From NCBI GenBank assembly GCA_004431415.1, contig QPMI01000038.1, positions 332,955 to 396,954 of the forward strand: DNA of 64,000 nt. The letters are read 5' to 3'. The notes under the pieces are model-generated. The model was given only the letters and a program-made list of their open reading frames with translations. It was not told where the DNA came from and did not search any database. Positions 31,406-42,272 of this stretch are shown one piece after another (the first letter of the stretch is position 1; the number at the start of each line of letters is the position of its first letter). The DNA comes from Cyanophora paradoxa. Taxonomy: Eukaryota > Glaucocystophyceae > Cyanophorales > Cyanophoraceae. The translations under genes were made by a program, and so were the position numbers.

Positions 31406-31684
31406 ACCCACCCTCCCGCACCTCTCCGACCTCAGGACCTGGGCGAAGGCCTGGCTCGGAGCCGAATTAAATTGCGGTGACCCGAATTCGAATTCGAATT
31501 TCGGATTTCTGAGTTCGGCCGAAGAAACTTTAACCGCGGTTTTCAAAAAATCGGCCTGTCAAAAACAAGCCAACTTCGGTATATCGAATCCGAAGGCTGG
31601 AAGGGAATTCCTGGCAAGAGCTGAGCTGTACGCCAAGTTCCAGTTCTTGGCTACGGCTCAGCAACTTGGGCATGGTTTGGGCCC

Positions 31685-32077
31685 GGCGGGCTCCGCCCCC
31701 CGGCCCACCAATGAACTCCTGCCTAAGTCTCAGACCGCTGCACTTACCAGCGGTCGCTGTACCCCACCTCTCCCAAGAGGCCCGCTCGGCACCCTCGAGG
31801 TGCCGGGCTCGGGGTACAGCAATTCTAGACTCGCAGTAGCTCGCTAGAAAAAACGCACACGATGTGGACCCCTGGGGAAGCATCAGCCAGTATCCTCGGC
31901 TAGAGAGCGCAAGGAAACCGTGACCACACGGGGATTGCCTCTCCGGTTCGCGCCGCGAACCGTGCTCCCCTCTTCACGATCAGCTCGAGATAGCTAGATG
32001 CTCGAGTTGAAGTGAATCAATATATTACATACTCTGGGCGCTCGGCGGAGAAAAAAGCACGAGAGGCCCCGCATAAA
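31685..32077. repeat. Split direct repeat B2 (right end)
   Basis: Second copy of the B unit. It ends CCCCGCATAAA at the right boundary of the element. The spacer before it (31406-31684) holds AATTCGAATTCGAATT-like sequence and no gene. Confidence 0.92.
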
Positions 32078-32377
32078 CTACTGTAACTTCCCGGGCCTGC
32101 CGCTCAGCGGATGAGCTCAAGCCGCACAAAGCGAGCGCTGCTCTCCATTTGAGCGCTCGCCCCAGGCCTGCATGCGCAGCTCGCGCGCCTCCGAGTTCAA
32201 GGCTTGCGGTCGATGATGATGGGGCAGGCCCAGGCAGCACGAGATGCGCGCTGAGCTGAGCAGCTGAGTTGCAGCTGAACGGCTGCAGCCGACGGAGGCA
32301 GCTCAGAAAGAAAGCGCCGAGGGGGGAGGAAGTGCTGCGGGGATACAGGTGTTCAGAGTGAGCACCGGCGGGAACTG

Positions 32378-34387
32378 ATGAGCGCACCGCGGCCGCACCC
32401 CAGCGCACCGTCGAGCGAAGACGCAGAGCTCGCGGAGTCGGAGCGCGCTCGAGCGCCGCCGATCGAGCAGCTGCCCGACGCGGTACTTTCGCAGGTCCTC
32501 GAGCGCGTGGGCCTGCATGGCGCGGCCCTCGCGCGCGCCGTCTGCCGCCGCTGGCGCGACGCGGCCGAGGCGGTTTCCTGGGCCCGCCTGGAGGTCGACG
32601 TGCGGAGCGGGAGCGCCGAGCACGCCGACGTGCTCGCGCTGCTGCTCGTCGGGGCGCCGGCTCCAGCGTGCGGTGGCGCGCCGAGCTTGCGGCGATGGAT
32701 CCGCGTCGCCCCCGGCGCGTCGCTGCGCCTGCGCGTGGCCGCCGTGTCGACGTGCGGGCTCCACGCGGCGACGCTGTGGAGCTCCGGCGTGGCGCTCCTT
32801 GCGGCCTGCGCCGCGGCGGCGAGCGGGGGCGGCCTCGGGGAGGTGGAGGTCGAGTTCCGGCGGCGCGCCAGCCCGCGGGCCTGCCTCGCAGACCTCCTCG
32901 CCGCCCTCGCTCCCCTCGGCGCCGTCGGCCCCGACGGGGCGGGGCGCGGGGCGCTGCGCCGGCTCGCGCTGCGGAGCGAGGGCCTCCGGAAGGACTTCGG
33001 GTATGACGCCTTCCCGCCCGCCCCGGAGCTCGAGCGGCTCCTGCGGCCCCTCGCCGCTCTCGAGCGCCTCGTCCTCCCCGTCTGCTCTGCCGCCGACCGC
33101 CCCGCCGCCGCCGCCCTCGCCCGCTCCCTCCCGCGCCTCAGGGAGGCGCGCCCTTCTCGCCCTATGCCGCCTCCACTCTGAGCGCCCCCCCCCCCCCTCC
33201 CTTCCCCCCCCCCCCAGCTGGAGGTGAACCTGGAGGGGTACGGGGCGGCGGGGGGCCTGGCGGCGCTGCCATCGCTGGAGTGCCTCGCGGTGGAGGACGG
33301 CGCCACGGGCGCCCTGCGCGACCCGCCGGACGCGGTACCCCTCCTCGAGGGCCTCGCCGCCGGCCCCGCCGCCCTCTCCCTCAAAGAGTGCGCGCACCCG
33401 CCCCGCCCCCTCGCCGGCGCCGCCCGGTACCCCCCCAACGAGCCACCCCGCAGGCTGCGCGTCCCGGCTCTGCTCTCCCGCGCCGCCCTGCGCGCCCTCC
33501 CGCGCCTCGCCGCCCTCGAGCGCCTCCGCGGGCCCTTCTCCGTCCGTACCCCCCCCGCCCCCCCCCCCCCCTTCACCCCGCCCCCAGGTCTGCGCGGACG
33601 TGGGCGGGGACGACCTGGCGGGGCTGGGCTCCCTCCCCGCCCTCCGCAGCCTGGGGCTCCTGCGCCTCTGCCCCGCGGGGCCCGAGGCGGCCGCCCAGCA
33701 GCTCGCCGGCCTCGCGGCCGCCCTCGCGCGCTCCGCAGCGCTGACCGACCTCGACCTGCGGATCGGTCCGCGCCCCCTGCCCCGGCCCGCCCCCGCCCCG
33801 CCCGCTCCTCTCAGCCCGCGGCAGGCCCGCCGCCGCCGGCGGCGGCGCTCGAGGAGCTCGCGGCGCTGGCCGGCGCGGCCCGCGGGCGCCTCTCGCTGGA
33901 GATGGAGGTCGACCTCGCGCCAGGCCGTCCCGCAGAGGTCGCCGCCGCGCTGGCCGCCGCGCCGCCGCGCCGCCTCGCCCTCGCGGTCGCCGTCGGTGCG
34001 GAGGCGCTGCGCGGCGGCTGGCTCGACGGCCTCGCCGCCTTCTCCGCCTGCTCCGCCGGCGACATCGAGGTCCGCCCCGCGCACTGCGCCCGGCTCGTGC
34101 CCTGCCTCTGGTCTCGCGGCCCCCCCGCTCAGCGACCTGTGCGCAGGTGCGCCTGCGGCTCGGCGTCCCCCTGAGGCGGCGGGGAGGGGGCGCTGGAGGC
34201 CCTCGCCCAGTCGCCGGTCCGCCACCCTCGCCCCGCCCCGCGCCGCCTCCGGCCGTCCCGACGCGCCCCGGCCCGCCGGCAGGCGATGCTGTGCGGGGCG
34301 GCGGCGCGGGCGCTCCCCGCGGCGCGCTTCCTCTTCGCCGACGCGTGGCAGGCGGGGCGGCCCCCGGCGCAGTCCCTGACCAGATAG
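32378..34387 (+). CDS. F-box / leucine-rich protein (member 4)
   Basis: The ATG at 32378 opens MSAPRPHPSAPSSEDAELAE. The F-box PIEQLPDAVLSQVLERVGLH is followed by GAALARAVCRRWRDAAEAVS. Further along are SLRRWIRVAPGASLRLRV, GGLGEVEVEFRRRASPRACL, LERLLRPLAALERLVLPV, LPSLECLAVEDGATG, LPALRSLGLLRLCPAGPEA, LTDLDLRIGPRPLPR, GRLSLEMEVDLAPGRPAE, VGAEALRGGWLDGLAAF and AARALPAARFLFADAWQAG, with TAG at 34385-34387. Introns at about 33160-33217, 33420-33455, 33540-33588 and 33780-33840 are C-rich, some with uninterrupted C runs. Predicted SCF substrate adaptor, close paralogue of member 2. The YR retrotransposon ends 300 bp upstream and may disturb the promoter. Confidence 0.78.
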
Positions 34388-34506
34388 CTCCCGGAGTCCC
34401 ACGTGCACTTGCAATTGGGCGCGCAGCCCACGCAGCCTGGCAGCAGTATACGTAGCTCAATTGCAAGCTTACAATTCGAACCATGCCAGGGGATGTGTAT
34501 TCGAAA

Positions 34507-37500
34507 TCAGTGCGAGATCACTTCCACCGCCTTCTGACCGCCACTCTCGCCCTTCTGGTTGGCCGCCACCTCGATCGTGTGGGGCTTCGCGGTCGACGTC
34601 GGGATTGCGGCGCCGTCCGCGAGGGCCGGTGCGACCGCCGCTCTGGCCCCCGCGCGCTTCTTCTTGTAGACGCAATACGCGGCGATTCCGCCCGCAATCA
34701 GGAGCACCCCGCCGCCTCTGCATCTCGGTCAACATGCTAGCCGCTGCAAAATTAAAGAGGCCGGACTTGCCCGCCGGCCGCGATGGCGACGATGGCCGTC
34801 GTGCTCATGACCGTTGAGCTCCCGCAGCTGGACCCGCTAACGGTGACTTTTGTGAAGTACCCCGATGCTCCTTTTCTGCAGCCTGCCACGGCTTTGAGCA
34901 CTGTGGTCCTGTTGGTGCAATCGCACGCGTTGTCGGTAAAGAGTTCAAGCAGAAGGGGTTGGCGATTCGATTCTGCGCATTCGCAATAGGGCATGAATCG
35001 CCAAGACGGTTGATTTCGATCAATGTGATTTACCGCAGGTGATAATGCCAGAGCCCTCAGTGACCAGGGAATTGGAATTTGACGACGTCATGCACTGAGC
35101 ATGCACGTCAAACATCAATCGATCGCGATACATATATATATACGTGAAATATTGCAATTGTATGGTACCTTTTCCGTTTGAAATTGGACAGTGGACGTTG
35201 ACGTAATTGCACCCCCGAGCAGGTTCGTGCAAGAGGAGTCGGTATATACGCCGGTGCTCTGTGATTTCATTCAAGTTATAGGCGACTTTCTGATTTATCT
35301 GTGTAGATCTCTGATTAACAAGATAGACCTGCGTACCACGAGGGCGATGGACTCCGAAGGTCCGTAGTTTCCGTACATCGATCGATAGCGATAACGATCG
35401 GTCACACAGATCGAGTCCGAGCTCGGCAATCCCGTCATCGGCGTTCCCGTCGACGGCGTTCCCGTCGACGGCGTTCCCGTCGCCGTCGACCCGGATCCGG
35501 AGCTCGACCCGGTGCTCGGGCCCGTGCTGGCGCTCGAGCCCGTCGAGGCCTCGTGCTCTTCAGCAGTCGTGCAGGACCTCTTCATGTACCCGGACACCTT
35601 GCTCGCGTAGTCGCACCCCGTCCAGGTGTCGCGAACGGCCCCCTTGCACGAGTCGTCGGAGTACCACACGATGCGGTACTTTCCTGGCGACCCCGGTCGG
35701 AGCGACCCAACCGAATTATTTACGTAGGGCTCGCGATTCCCACGTCGCAACCCACCGGCAACACAAGTAGAGATGCTGGAACCGTCGGTCACGATCGCGC
35801 CGGTGACTCCATTCGTGTTGTAAGCTGGCTGGCACTGTAGAAATTCGCGTAAATTCGTATACGTAAGTCATACATGAACTCAAATTATCATCATCGCAAA
35901 CCTCGTTTGTTTTCGCCCAGCCCTCCGTCGGCGTGACTTGATCTTGGAGGCTCCCCCGCTCCGTCGTACAAAGGGAATCGCTGTATGGCCCTGTAGTCTG
36001 TGTTGTGCAAAAGGCCAGTAAGTCTCAGGGGTAATGATGCTGGTTTGAAATATAATTGAACCTTAAGCCAGACGTAGGCGGGCTCCCCGCGCGCGGCCGC
36101 TGTGCTCGCCGAGCCAGAGCCAGAGCCCGAGCCGGAGGAGGATTGCGGCGTCGACCAGGCGCCCGAGCTCGAGCTCGGGGCGGACGCCGATCCGACGCTG
36201 GCGCTCGAGCTCGAGCTCGGCTCGCAGGTAATCCTCCGGTAGCCCGAGGCCGCAGAGCCGGCACAGGCAGTGAGCGTTCCCGCAAAGCCTCCCGAGCACG
36301 TCTCGTCGCTGTACGTCGTCGCGAGGAAGGCCCCTGCGCATGCACTCGCGCATTTGATCATCGGATATTGATATCGGTCTCAGCGCAGCGCACTGCGGCA
36401 GCAGATGGCGCTTTCCGCATACTTTTTCATCCGAGGCTCGGAGCGCTAGCGCGACTCACCTCCGGAGCAGGAAATCCAGACGGAGCCTTGACTCACGAAT
36501 CCCTTGGAGGTCGAGGAGGTCAAGCACTGCGCAGAACGATGTATCCAAGATCAGTTCTCGATCTGAATAATGTAAACTATTGCAGTTAAATTGATTATGA
36601 TCCAACCTTGTTCGTCTGAAGTGAGGATCCGGTTTTGTTCCCCGGCTTTGCGATATTATTGGGACGTGTGCACTGTGGATCAGTGTACGGGCCAGAAGTC
36701 TGCGCTCCAACACATGACACGAACAGCTGTCGGTCAGCTGCAGGCTGACTCGGCGAACTTGCGAAATGAACGAAGCAAACTGGACTGAATTGAGATATTA
36801 TTCCACCGATATCCCTCTTTTTCTAATATTAACGTATGGTATGTAAACTCATGTTTAGATGTCCACTTTAGAATTCGATGCTACATGTGCGCACAAAGAT
36901 GTCCACGGTCTCCGACGGGCCCGAGGAAGAAGCCGCGAGGGTCGTGCAGCTGGACCCCATCGCGACGACGGGCCCGCACACTGACTTCATGTACCCGCCT
37001 GCCGTGCTCGAGTAGTCGCACGCCGTGATCGCATTTTCCTTGAGGGCTGCCCCCGAGCAAGTACTGCCGCTGTACCTGTCGATGCGGAAGGACCCTGCGC
37101 AGGCGGTCGGGGGATCATGAGCGGAATTTGAAGCTTCATGAATATTATAAAAAGCAGGCGCGCGATTGGTGCAGGAAATTGTTTTGTAATAAATGTGCCA
37201 AGGTACCGGTAGGCTATTGCTATAGCGAGATATCGATTGACATCATGTTTCTCGCAATTGATCATGAATGCATATGCTCACCCGCGGAGCAGGTCATGAT
37301 GCCGGATTGGAAGCTAATGAAGCCCTGGGAGTTATCTGCAGTCAAGCACTGCGCATCTTCATTGTCAGCATAGCGACTGGAAATCTCGATTAAACTAAAG
37401 AATTCGGCCAATACGTCGACGTCAACTTTGATCGTTTAGCGTTGGCTCCTTAAGCTTGTTCGATATCATGATCAGTCGAGATAAATATATATGTACCTTG

Positions 37501-38589
37501 TTTGTGTCAATGCCCATGAATGATTGCACCCTGCAGTAGGACTTGGGGGTTGTGCATTTTGAATCTTGAAATGGTCCGGAATGCTGCGGATAATTATATT
37601 TAATACTTATCGGAGATTCGAGTTCGACGATCTAGATCAAAGAACTAGATCTAGATCTAGAGCACCAGGATGCTGACGGTCTCCGAACGGCGCGACACGC
37701 AGGTGCGCTTCAAGTAGCCCGCCTCGGTGGTTGAAAAGGCGCAGGTCTGGATCTTCCAAGTGACCGGGCCCGAACACTCCGTGCCGTCATAGCCGTCGCC
37801 GTACAAGGCGCCTGCGGGTGCCGTCCGGCTGATCGAAACTTGCGGAAGATAGCTGACGAACAGAATCTCAACACTTCTGCGTACCTGAGGCTGTGCATCC
37901 TAAGATCGCTGAGTCCTCTACAAGGAAAGTCGGAGCAGAGGTAGGGTTGAGACACTTGAGATATGCGCGAAAATACGCGTGGTTAATCAGGACGAAGTTA
38001 CAAGGCTAGATCTGGTGGATCTCGATCTAGCTACAGATCCGCGGGGATATCGACTCGCACCCTGGCGGTTTGCAGCGCCGAAACGGTTCTGTTGGTGTAT
38101 CCGGAGCCGCGGGTCGTGCAGGAGGAGTCCGTGAAAGGCCCCGAGACCTGCGAGACAGGCAGTGAGGGCAGCTGCAGCTACAGCTCGGCGACAGCGACTT
38201 ATTAAAATATATAATGAGCTCAAGTCAATTGCAACGCTGGCTATTGACGTGTACGCTTGAGCTAGCGCTCGAGCTCTAGTATCGGTGATATAGTTCGAAT
38301 TCATGATCACGGTCGCAATTATAATTTTATATATCAAAATATAGTATAAAATTAAATATATACGTATACGCACAAACACATCAACGATATCAGCGTTGCA
38401 TTTACGCGTGCAGAAGATGCACACTGCGGGCACGCGCACATATACTTCAATATGCATATGCGCAGGCCATGCATAAGCCCTACGGCACGACCGCGCTCGC
38501 GGCTCACCGAACGCTGCAAACACGCAGACCATGAAGCTGCAGCTGTGCATGCGCATGCCGCTGCGGCGGCCACAGCGGCGCAGGTCCAT
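34507..38589 (-). CDS. Type I membrane protein with five tandem three-exon cysteine-rich units
   Basis: The proposed first exon (ATG at 38589) ends with hydrophobic HSCSFMVCVFAAF, a possible signal peptide. Five repeat units follow, each spread over three exons. Module 1: for example GPFTDSSCTTRGSG at 38140, CTTPKSYCRV at 37550, TDPQCTRPNN at 36690, PYSDSLCTTERGS at 35990, VYTDSSCTNLLGG at 35255. Module 2: CLNPTSAPTFLVEDSAILGC, CLTADNSQGFISFQSGIMTC, CLTSSTSKGFVSQ, CQPAYNTNGVTGAIVTDG, CMTSSNSNSLVTEGSG. Module 3: YDGTECSGPVTW with GYLKRTC, YSGSTCSG with GYMKSVC, YSDETCSG with GYRRITC, YSDDSCKG with GYMKRSC, FTDNACDC with GYFTK. Ser/Gly/Thr-rich linkers follow modules 3 of units 3 and 4. The last exon gives a transmembrane helix (GGVLLIAGGIAAYCVYKKKR) and a short tail ending VEVISH. 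Probably a cell-surface protein; the family is not recognised. Confidence 0.72.
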
Positions 38590-40105
38590 CTTCGGAAGTT
38601 CTTCGACAGCGTCTGCCGCAGCATATGAGCAGGCCGCAGCTGCAGCCAGCGCTATACCCAGTCACAGTACTCTGCTGATCGCACCCTATAGCTAGGACGC
38701 TCGTCCGATCCAGATGCGATCCGTCTGACTCAGTAAGCTGCGAGAGTTCAGGGTCAGTTTTGTGCGCGCGGACATATATATGCGCTTGCGGGGCGATGCG
38801 CGGCTTTATGGATCCCCCAGCGGCCGGGACCCGCGGCCGGGCTGGGAGATGTGTGGAGATGTGTGGATCCCGGAGATATCGATGTGCGGATCCAGCCCGC
38901 GGCGGCGGCGGTATGCGTAGCGCGCGCGCGGCAACCGCGGCGCCGCGAGGGTAGAGCACCAACGTGCGTTAGCGCTACCGGTACCGGTACCACGCCGCAC
39001 GCTGCACGCACGTGCGCTACAGACTATACAGTCTAGTTTGCAGCTACAGGCTGCACATGCGTACATACGTAGCTACAGCCTACCGGTTGTCTATAGCTAG
39101 TCCCCCGTCGACGTCCGCGGCGCGCGCGGCGGCGCCGCGGCGGCGGGCCCGGGGCCCGGGGGCCGGCCGGGCCCGGGCCCCGGGGCCGGCGCCGCCGCGC
39201 CGGCACAGACTGCCGCACTGCGGCACAGTGCGGCGGCAGTCACTGAGTACTAACTGAGTGGCACTGCGCAATGCGCACTGCGGCATGCCGCAGTGCGGCA
39301 CTACTAGTACTAGTAGTCTACTACGTACTACTGGCACAGTGGCACGCCGGCGGCAGGTGATCATGATCGAATCAGCTCGATCGATCACGGAGTCCGACGT
39401 CGACGGTCCTGTGAGTCCTGACTCCTGACCGTCAGACTCCTGATTCAATTCAATTCATGAAATCGAAGCTTCCGGATCCCGGAGAGAGTCCGCGCGCCAC
39501 GTGCACATGATCATATGCATGAACATGTAAACCTCGCGATCACGAAGCTTTAAAACGATTCGCGACCGCAATCAAATGTCACGTGGCTGCAAGCCCCCAA
39601 CCCCCGCTGCGCTAGCCACTTCTGCAGCGCCGCTGCGGCCAGGCAGGCTGCGACTCAGCCTGCGAGAGGAGCGCCGCGGCGCTAGCGCTAGCTAGTATAC
39701 GTATACCCCCGCGTCGCTGCGGCCAGCTGCAGGCAGCGCTAGCGGCTTGCCTCGCCGCTGGCGCCTTCACGTGCGGCGCGCGGCCACGCGGCGGCTTCGG
39801 CATAGCGCTCCTTAACTTGAGCTTGCGGCCAGCACCCGGTGACCGCGGCCGCCGGCCGGGATCCGGAGGTGACCTCCGGGAGCTCTAGGCTAGCTATAAC
39901 CATGTACAGGTCGAGTTTCGAGTTCTGCTCTGCGCGATCGATATCGCTGATCATGACGTTCGAGCTCGAGGCCTAGGCTAGCGCTCCTCGCGATCGCGAT
40001 CGCCGCCCTAGGCCTCTCGCCGGGCCTCGCGCCTCTAGGCCTGTTCAAGATCTAGAGCCTAGCCCCTATAGCTAGGCCTGGCCCTATATATAACTAGCTA
40101 TAGGC
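38590..40105. other. Intergenic, palindrome-rich, no gene
   Basis: No exon is supported here. The stretch is crowded with self-complementary words (GCATGC, CTAGCTAG, TGATCATGATC, GGTACCGGTACC). It includes an all-G/C block of over 80 bp at about 39117-39203 and a cluster of inverted repeats at 39205-39320. Confidence 0.6.
39205..39320. repeat. Cluster of perfect and near-perfect palindromes
   Basis: The word CACTGCGGC or its complement GCCGCAGTG recurs several times. A perfect 24-bp palindrome covers 39274-39297 (left half CGCACTGCGGCA), and a perfect 18-bp palindrome covers 39300-39317 (ACTACTAGTACTAGTAGT). They could extrude as adjacent hairpins. Confidence 0.85.
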
Positions 40106-40429
40106 TTGGCCATGGCCTGCCGGGCGGCCCCGGCCGCCGCCCTCTCAGCCCGCGGCCCGCGCGCGGCAGGCTCGCCGCTGCCGCCGGCGGCGCTCGCGGC
40201 GCTCGCGGCGCCGGCCGGCGCGGCCCGCGGGCGCCTCTCGCTCGGGATGGAGGTCGACCTCGCGCCAGGCCGCCCCGGCCCGCGGAGGCCGCCGCGGCGC
40301 TGGCCGCCGCCCTGGCCCGTCGACGTCCCGCCGCCTCGTCCTCGCGGTCGCCGTCGGCGAGCCTCGGAGGAGGCGCTGCGCGGCGGCTGGCTCGAGGGCC
40401 TCGCCGCATTCGCCGCATTCGTCTCATGA
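40106..40429 (+). pseudogene. Decayed fragment of an F-box/leucine-rich gene (3' part)
   Basis: The segment reads LAAPAGAARGRLSLGMEVDL followed by APGRP and later EEALRGGWLEGLAAFAAF. This matches the penultimate coding part of members 2 and 4 (GAARGRLSLEMEVDLAPGRP and EALRGGWLDGLAAF). The middle is frameshifted relative to them. There is no F-box upstream and no C-terminal exon downstream. It appears to be a dispersed, broken copy. Confidence 0.8.
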
Positions 40430-40464
40430 TCAGCCTGGCAGCAGTTTAAACTTACATGTACAAA

Positions 40465-40965
40465 TATCCGCCCCCCGCCACCCCTCTCAACGCCCCGCCG
40501 CCCTAGTGCCCCGCCGCTCTCTCGCGCTCTTCCTCCTTCGCCCCCCAGCGCCCGCCGCCCCCCAGCGCCCTCCCCCGTCACCCCTATCAGCGCCCCGCGG
40601 CCCCAGTGCCCCGCCGCTCTCTCGTGCCCTTCCCCCGTCGCGCCCCAGTGCTCCTCCACCCTTTCGCGCCCCGCCCTCACCCCCAGCGCCCCGCCCCCGC
40701 CGCCCCCCAGCGCCCCGCCCCCGCCGCCCTCCAGCGCCCTGCCCCGACCCCCAGCGCCCCGCTCCGCTCCCGGCCCATCACCCTCCCTGCCCGCCCCGCC
40801 TCCGCTCGCCCCCCAGCTCCCCGATTCCAGCGCTTCACCCCCGCGCGCCACCCTCCAGCGCTCCGTGTACCCCACTCCCTGCCCTTCTCCCCCTCCCTAC
40901 GCCTCGCCCCCCTCCGACTTCCAGCACCCCGTGCGCCTCGCCTCCCCCCTCCCCCCCTTCTCCAC
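40465..40965. repeat. C-rich imperfect tandem repeat
   Basis: About 500 bp are made of variants of CCCCAGCGCCCCGCC and CGCCCCCCAGCGCC, with hardly any G runs on this strand. Open frames across it encode only Pro/Ala/Arg/Ser repeats and are not believable genes. It begins 35 bp after the F-box fragment and looks like an expanded intron-type pyrimidine tract. Confidence 0.8.
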
Positions 40966-42272
40966 AGGGCCAAGGACACCAACGCATCAGGCCCTCCTAA
41001 AGCTGCAGATCGATAGCTCACAGCTAGGCTAGGATAGCAGGACGCCTTCCCTCTATGCCGCAGAGCCTCAGAGCTAGCCTAGGTACCGGTGCCCCCCCAT
41101 GTCGATGAAAACGACGGGGCGGCGGTTGTTGTCTTCAACAATGCATGAATGTCTTCCTAACTGAGGTGTTGTTGTCTTCAATACGAACATTGCCCGGTTG
41201 GGCTTTTGCAAAAAAAGGTTTATAGTGCATTAATAGTGCCACGGTGGCCATATGCATGGGTTGGTTAACGTTCGGTTCGAATTCAAGTAAATATACGATT
41301 AAATAAATGGTTGCTGCGCGGCACAGCCGTCCGGCCGTTTCTCTGCCCTTCCTGACTCTATAGCTAGATCTACAACGTCTCTTCATTAATATTTGCAACG
41401 TCTAGACCTGCTGCGCATGCGCCCCACGCCTTCCTCGTTAAACTCCCCCCCTCCCCCCGACCCCCGAATTCGGCTGCGTCCCGCCTCTTCGAATGCCGGA
41501 ACCCCCCAGGCCCTGGGCTTAATTATAAGCTTTTAGCGCCAAGAACCCGTGCGACATCGACATCTTGTTGATATTTTATAACCGAACGACATTAAATTCA
41601 GTCCTAGGACTATATGGTTTACATTGATGTCCTGCTAGCTGTAGGTTTCGAGAGCTCCTAGTTCTGCACTACAACATATTGAACTGCATTTCGCTAATTA
41701 TAAGCTAAGCCTTCGATTGAAATTGTGCGATCATACTCTCACGATCACGATATATTTTCGGTAGGGGCGAAGCCTGCAGAAGAACTCGAGATATTTGATA
41801 TGTGCAGGGGCATTGCGCCAAACAACGGAGCAGGAAAATAATTGCGCCTACAGTAGAATTTTGAAGGGACATCGATTTCGACATCTCAGTATCTTGCAAT
41901 TGATGCCCACGATCAGTCCTTTTTCAAGCTGCTTGTCTATTCATGATCATGATCAGTCCAAGGTCGATGGTTCTTGGTCATTGGGCAGAAGCCCAGAGAT
42001 TGAATATCGTGGAGGATTGACGTCGCCGTCGCGCGTATCGACCACAGAGAGATGGATGGGCCCATCCTCCGGATGCCCGAGCAGGTCGTGTCCCCGCCCG
42101 TGCACGTGCCGGGCATGGAGACTTGAGACGCGGCGGAGTCGGACCGGGGGCGCCGGCGCTGCGTCTAGGCTCTCCCGAGCGACCGGTACAGCCACGGGCC
42201 CCGGTCGGACGATCTCGATCGAGGTCCTAAGCTTGGTCCGAGTGCCCTGCCCCTGCCGTGTGCGAATTCCAG
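40966..42272. other. Intergenic region downstream of the P-ATPase gene
   Basis: AT-richer sequence without a supported exon. A short TTGTTGTCTTCAA motif is duplicated near 41128 and 41170. It should contain the 3' UTR of the P-ATPase gene. Confidence 0.5.

Larger units (their letters stand above)
22945..32077 (+). mobile_element. Tyrosine-recombinase (DIRS-order, PAT/Kangaroo-like) retrotransposon
   Basis: The element is bounded by split direct repeats in the order A1 - genes - B1 - A2 - B2. A1 (22945-23274) and A2 (31076-31405) are 330 bp and appear identical; B1 (30683-31075) and B2 (31685-32077) are 393 bp and appear identical. B1 and A2 abut exactly, which recreates the junction that would form if the ends were joined in a circle. 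There is no target duplication, as expected for integration by a tyrosine recombinase. Inside lie a gag-like gene, a reverse transcriptase/RNase H gene (+) and a tyrosine recombinase on the opposite strand. A 279-bp spacer separates A2 from B2. The identical repeats point to recent insertion, about 300 bp upstream of F-box member 4. A single-base frameshift in the RT gene may be decay or a sequencing error. Confidence 0.88.

Noticed and set aside
37660-37840. Separate short gene ending ETVSILVL at a TAG
   Set aside because: The same position in the sister modules is a GT donor (GTGCTC here), and the next module exon follows, so it is better read as an internal exon.
40084-40875. 263-codon minus-strand open frame
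   Set aside because: Its Gly/Glu/Arg composition mirrors the C-rich repeat and it runs antisense to the recognisable F-box fragment.
40506-41016. Proline-rich protein genes in the C-rich repeat
   Set aside because: All frames give similar low-complexity Pro/Ala/Arg repeats, as expected from a simple C-rich repeat.
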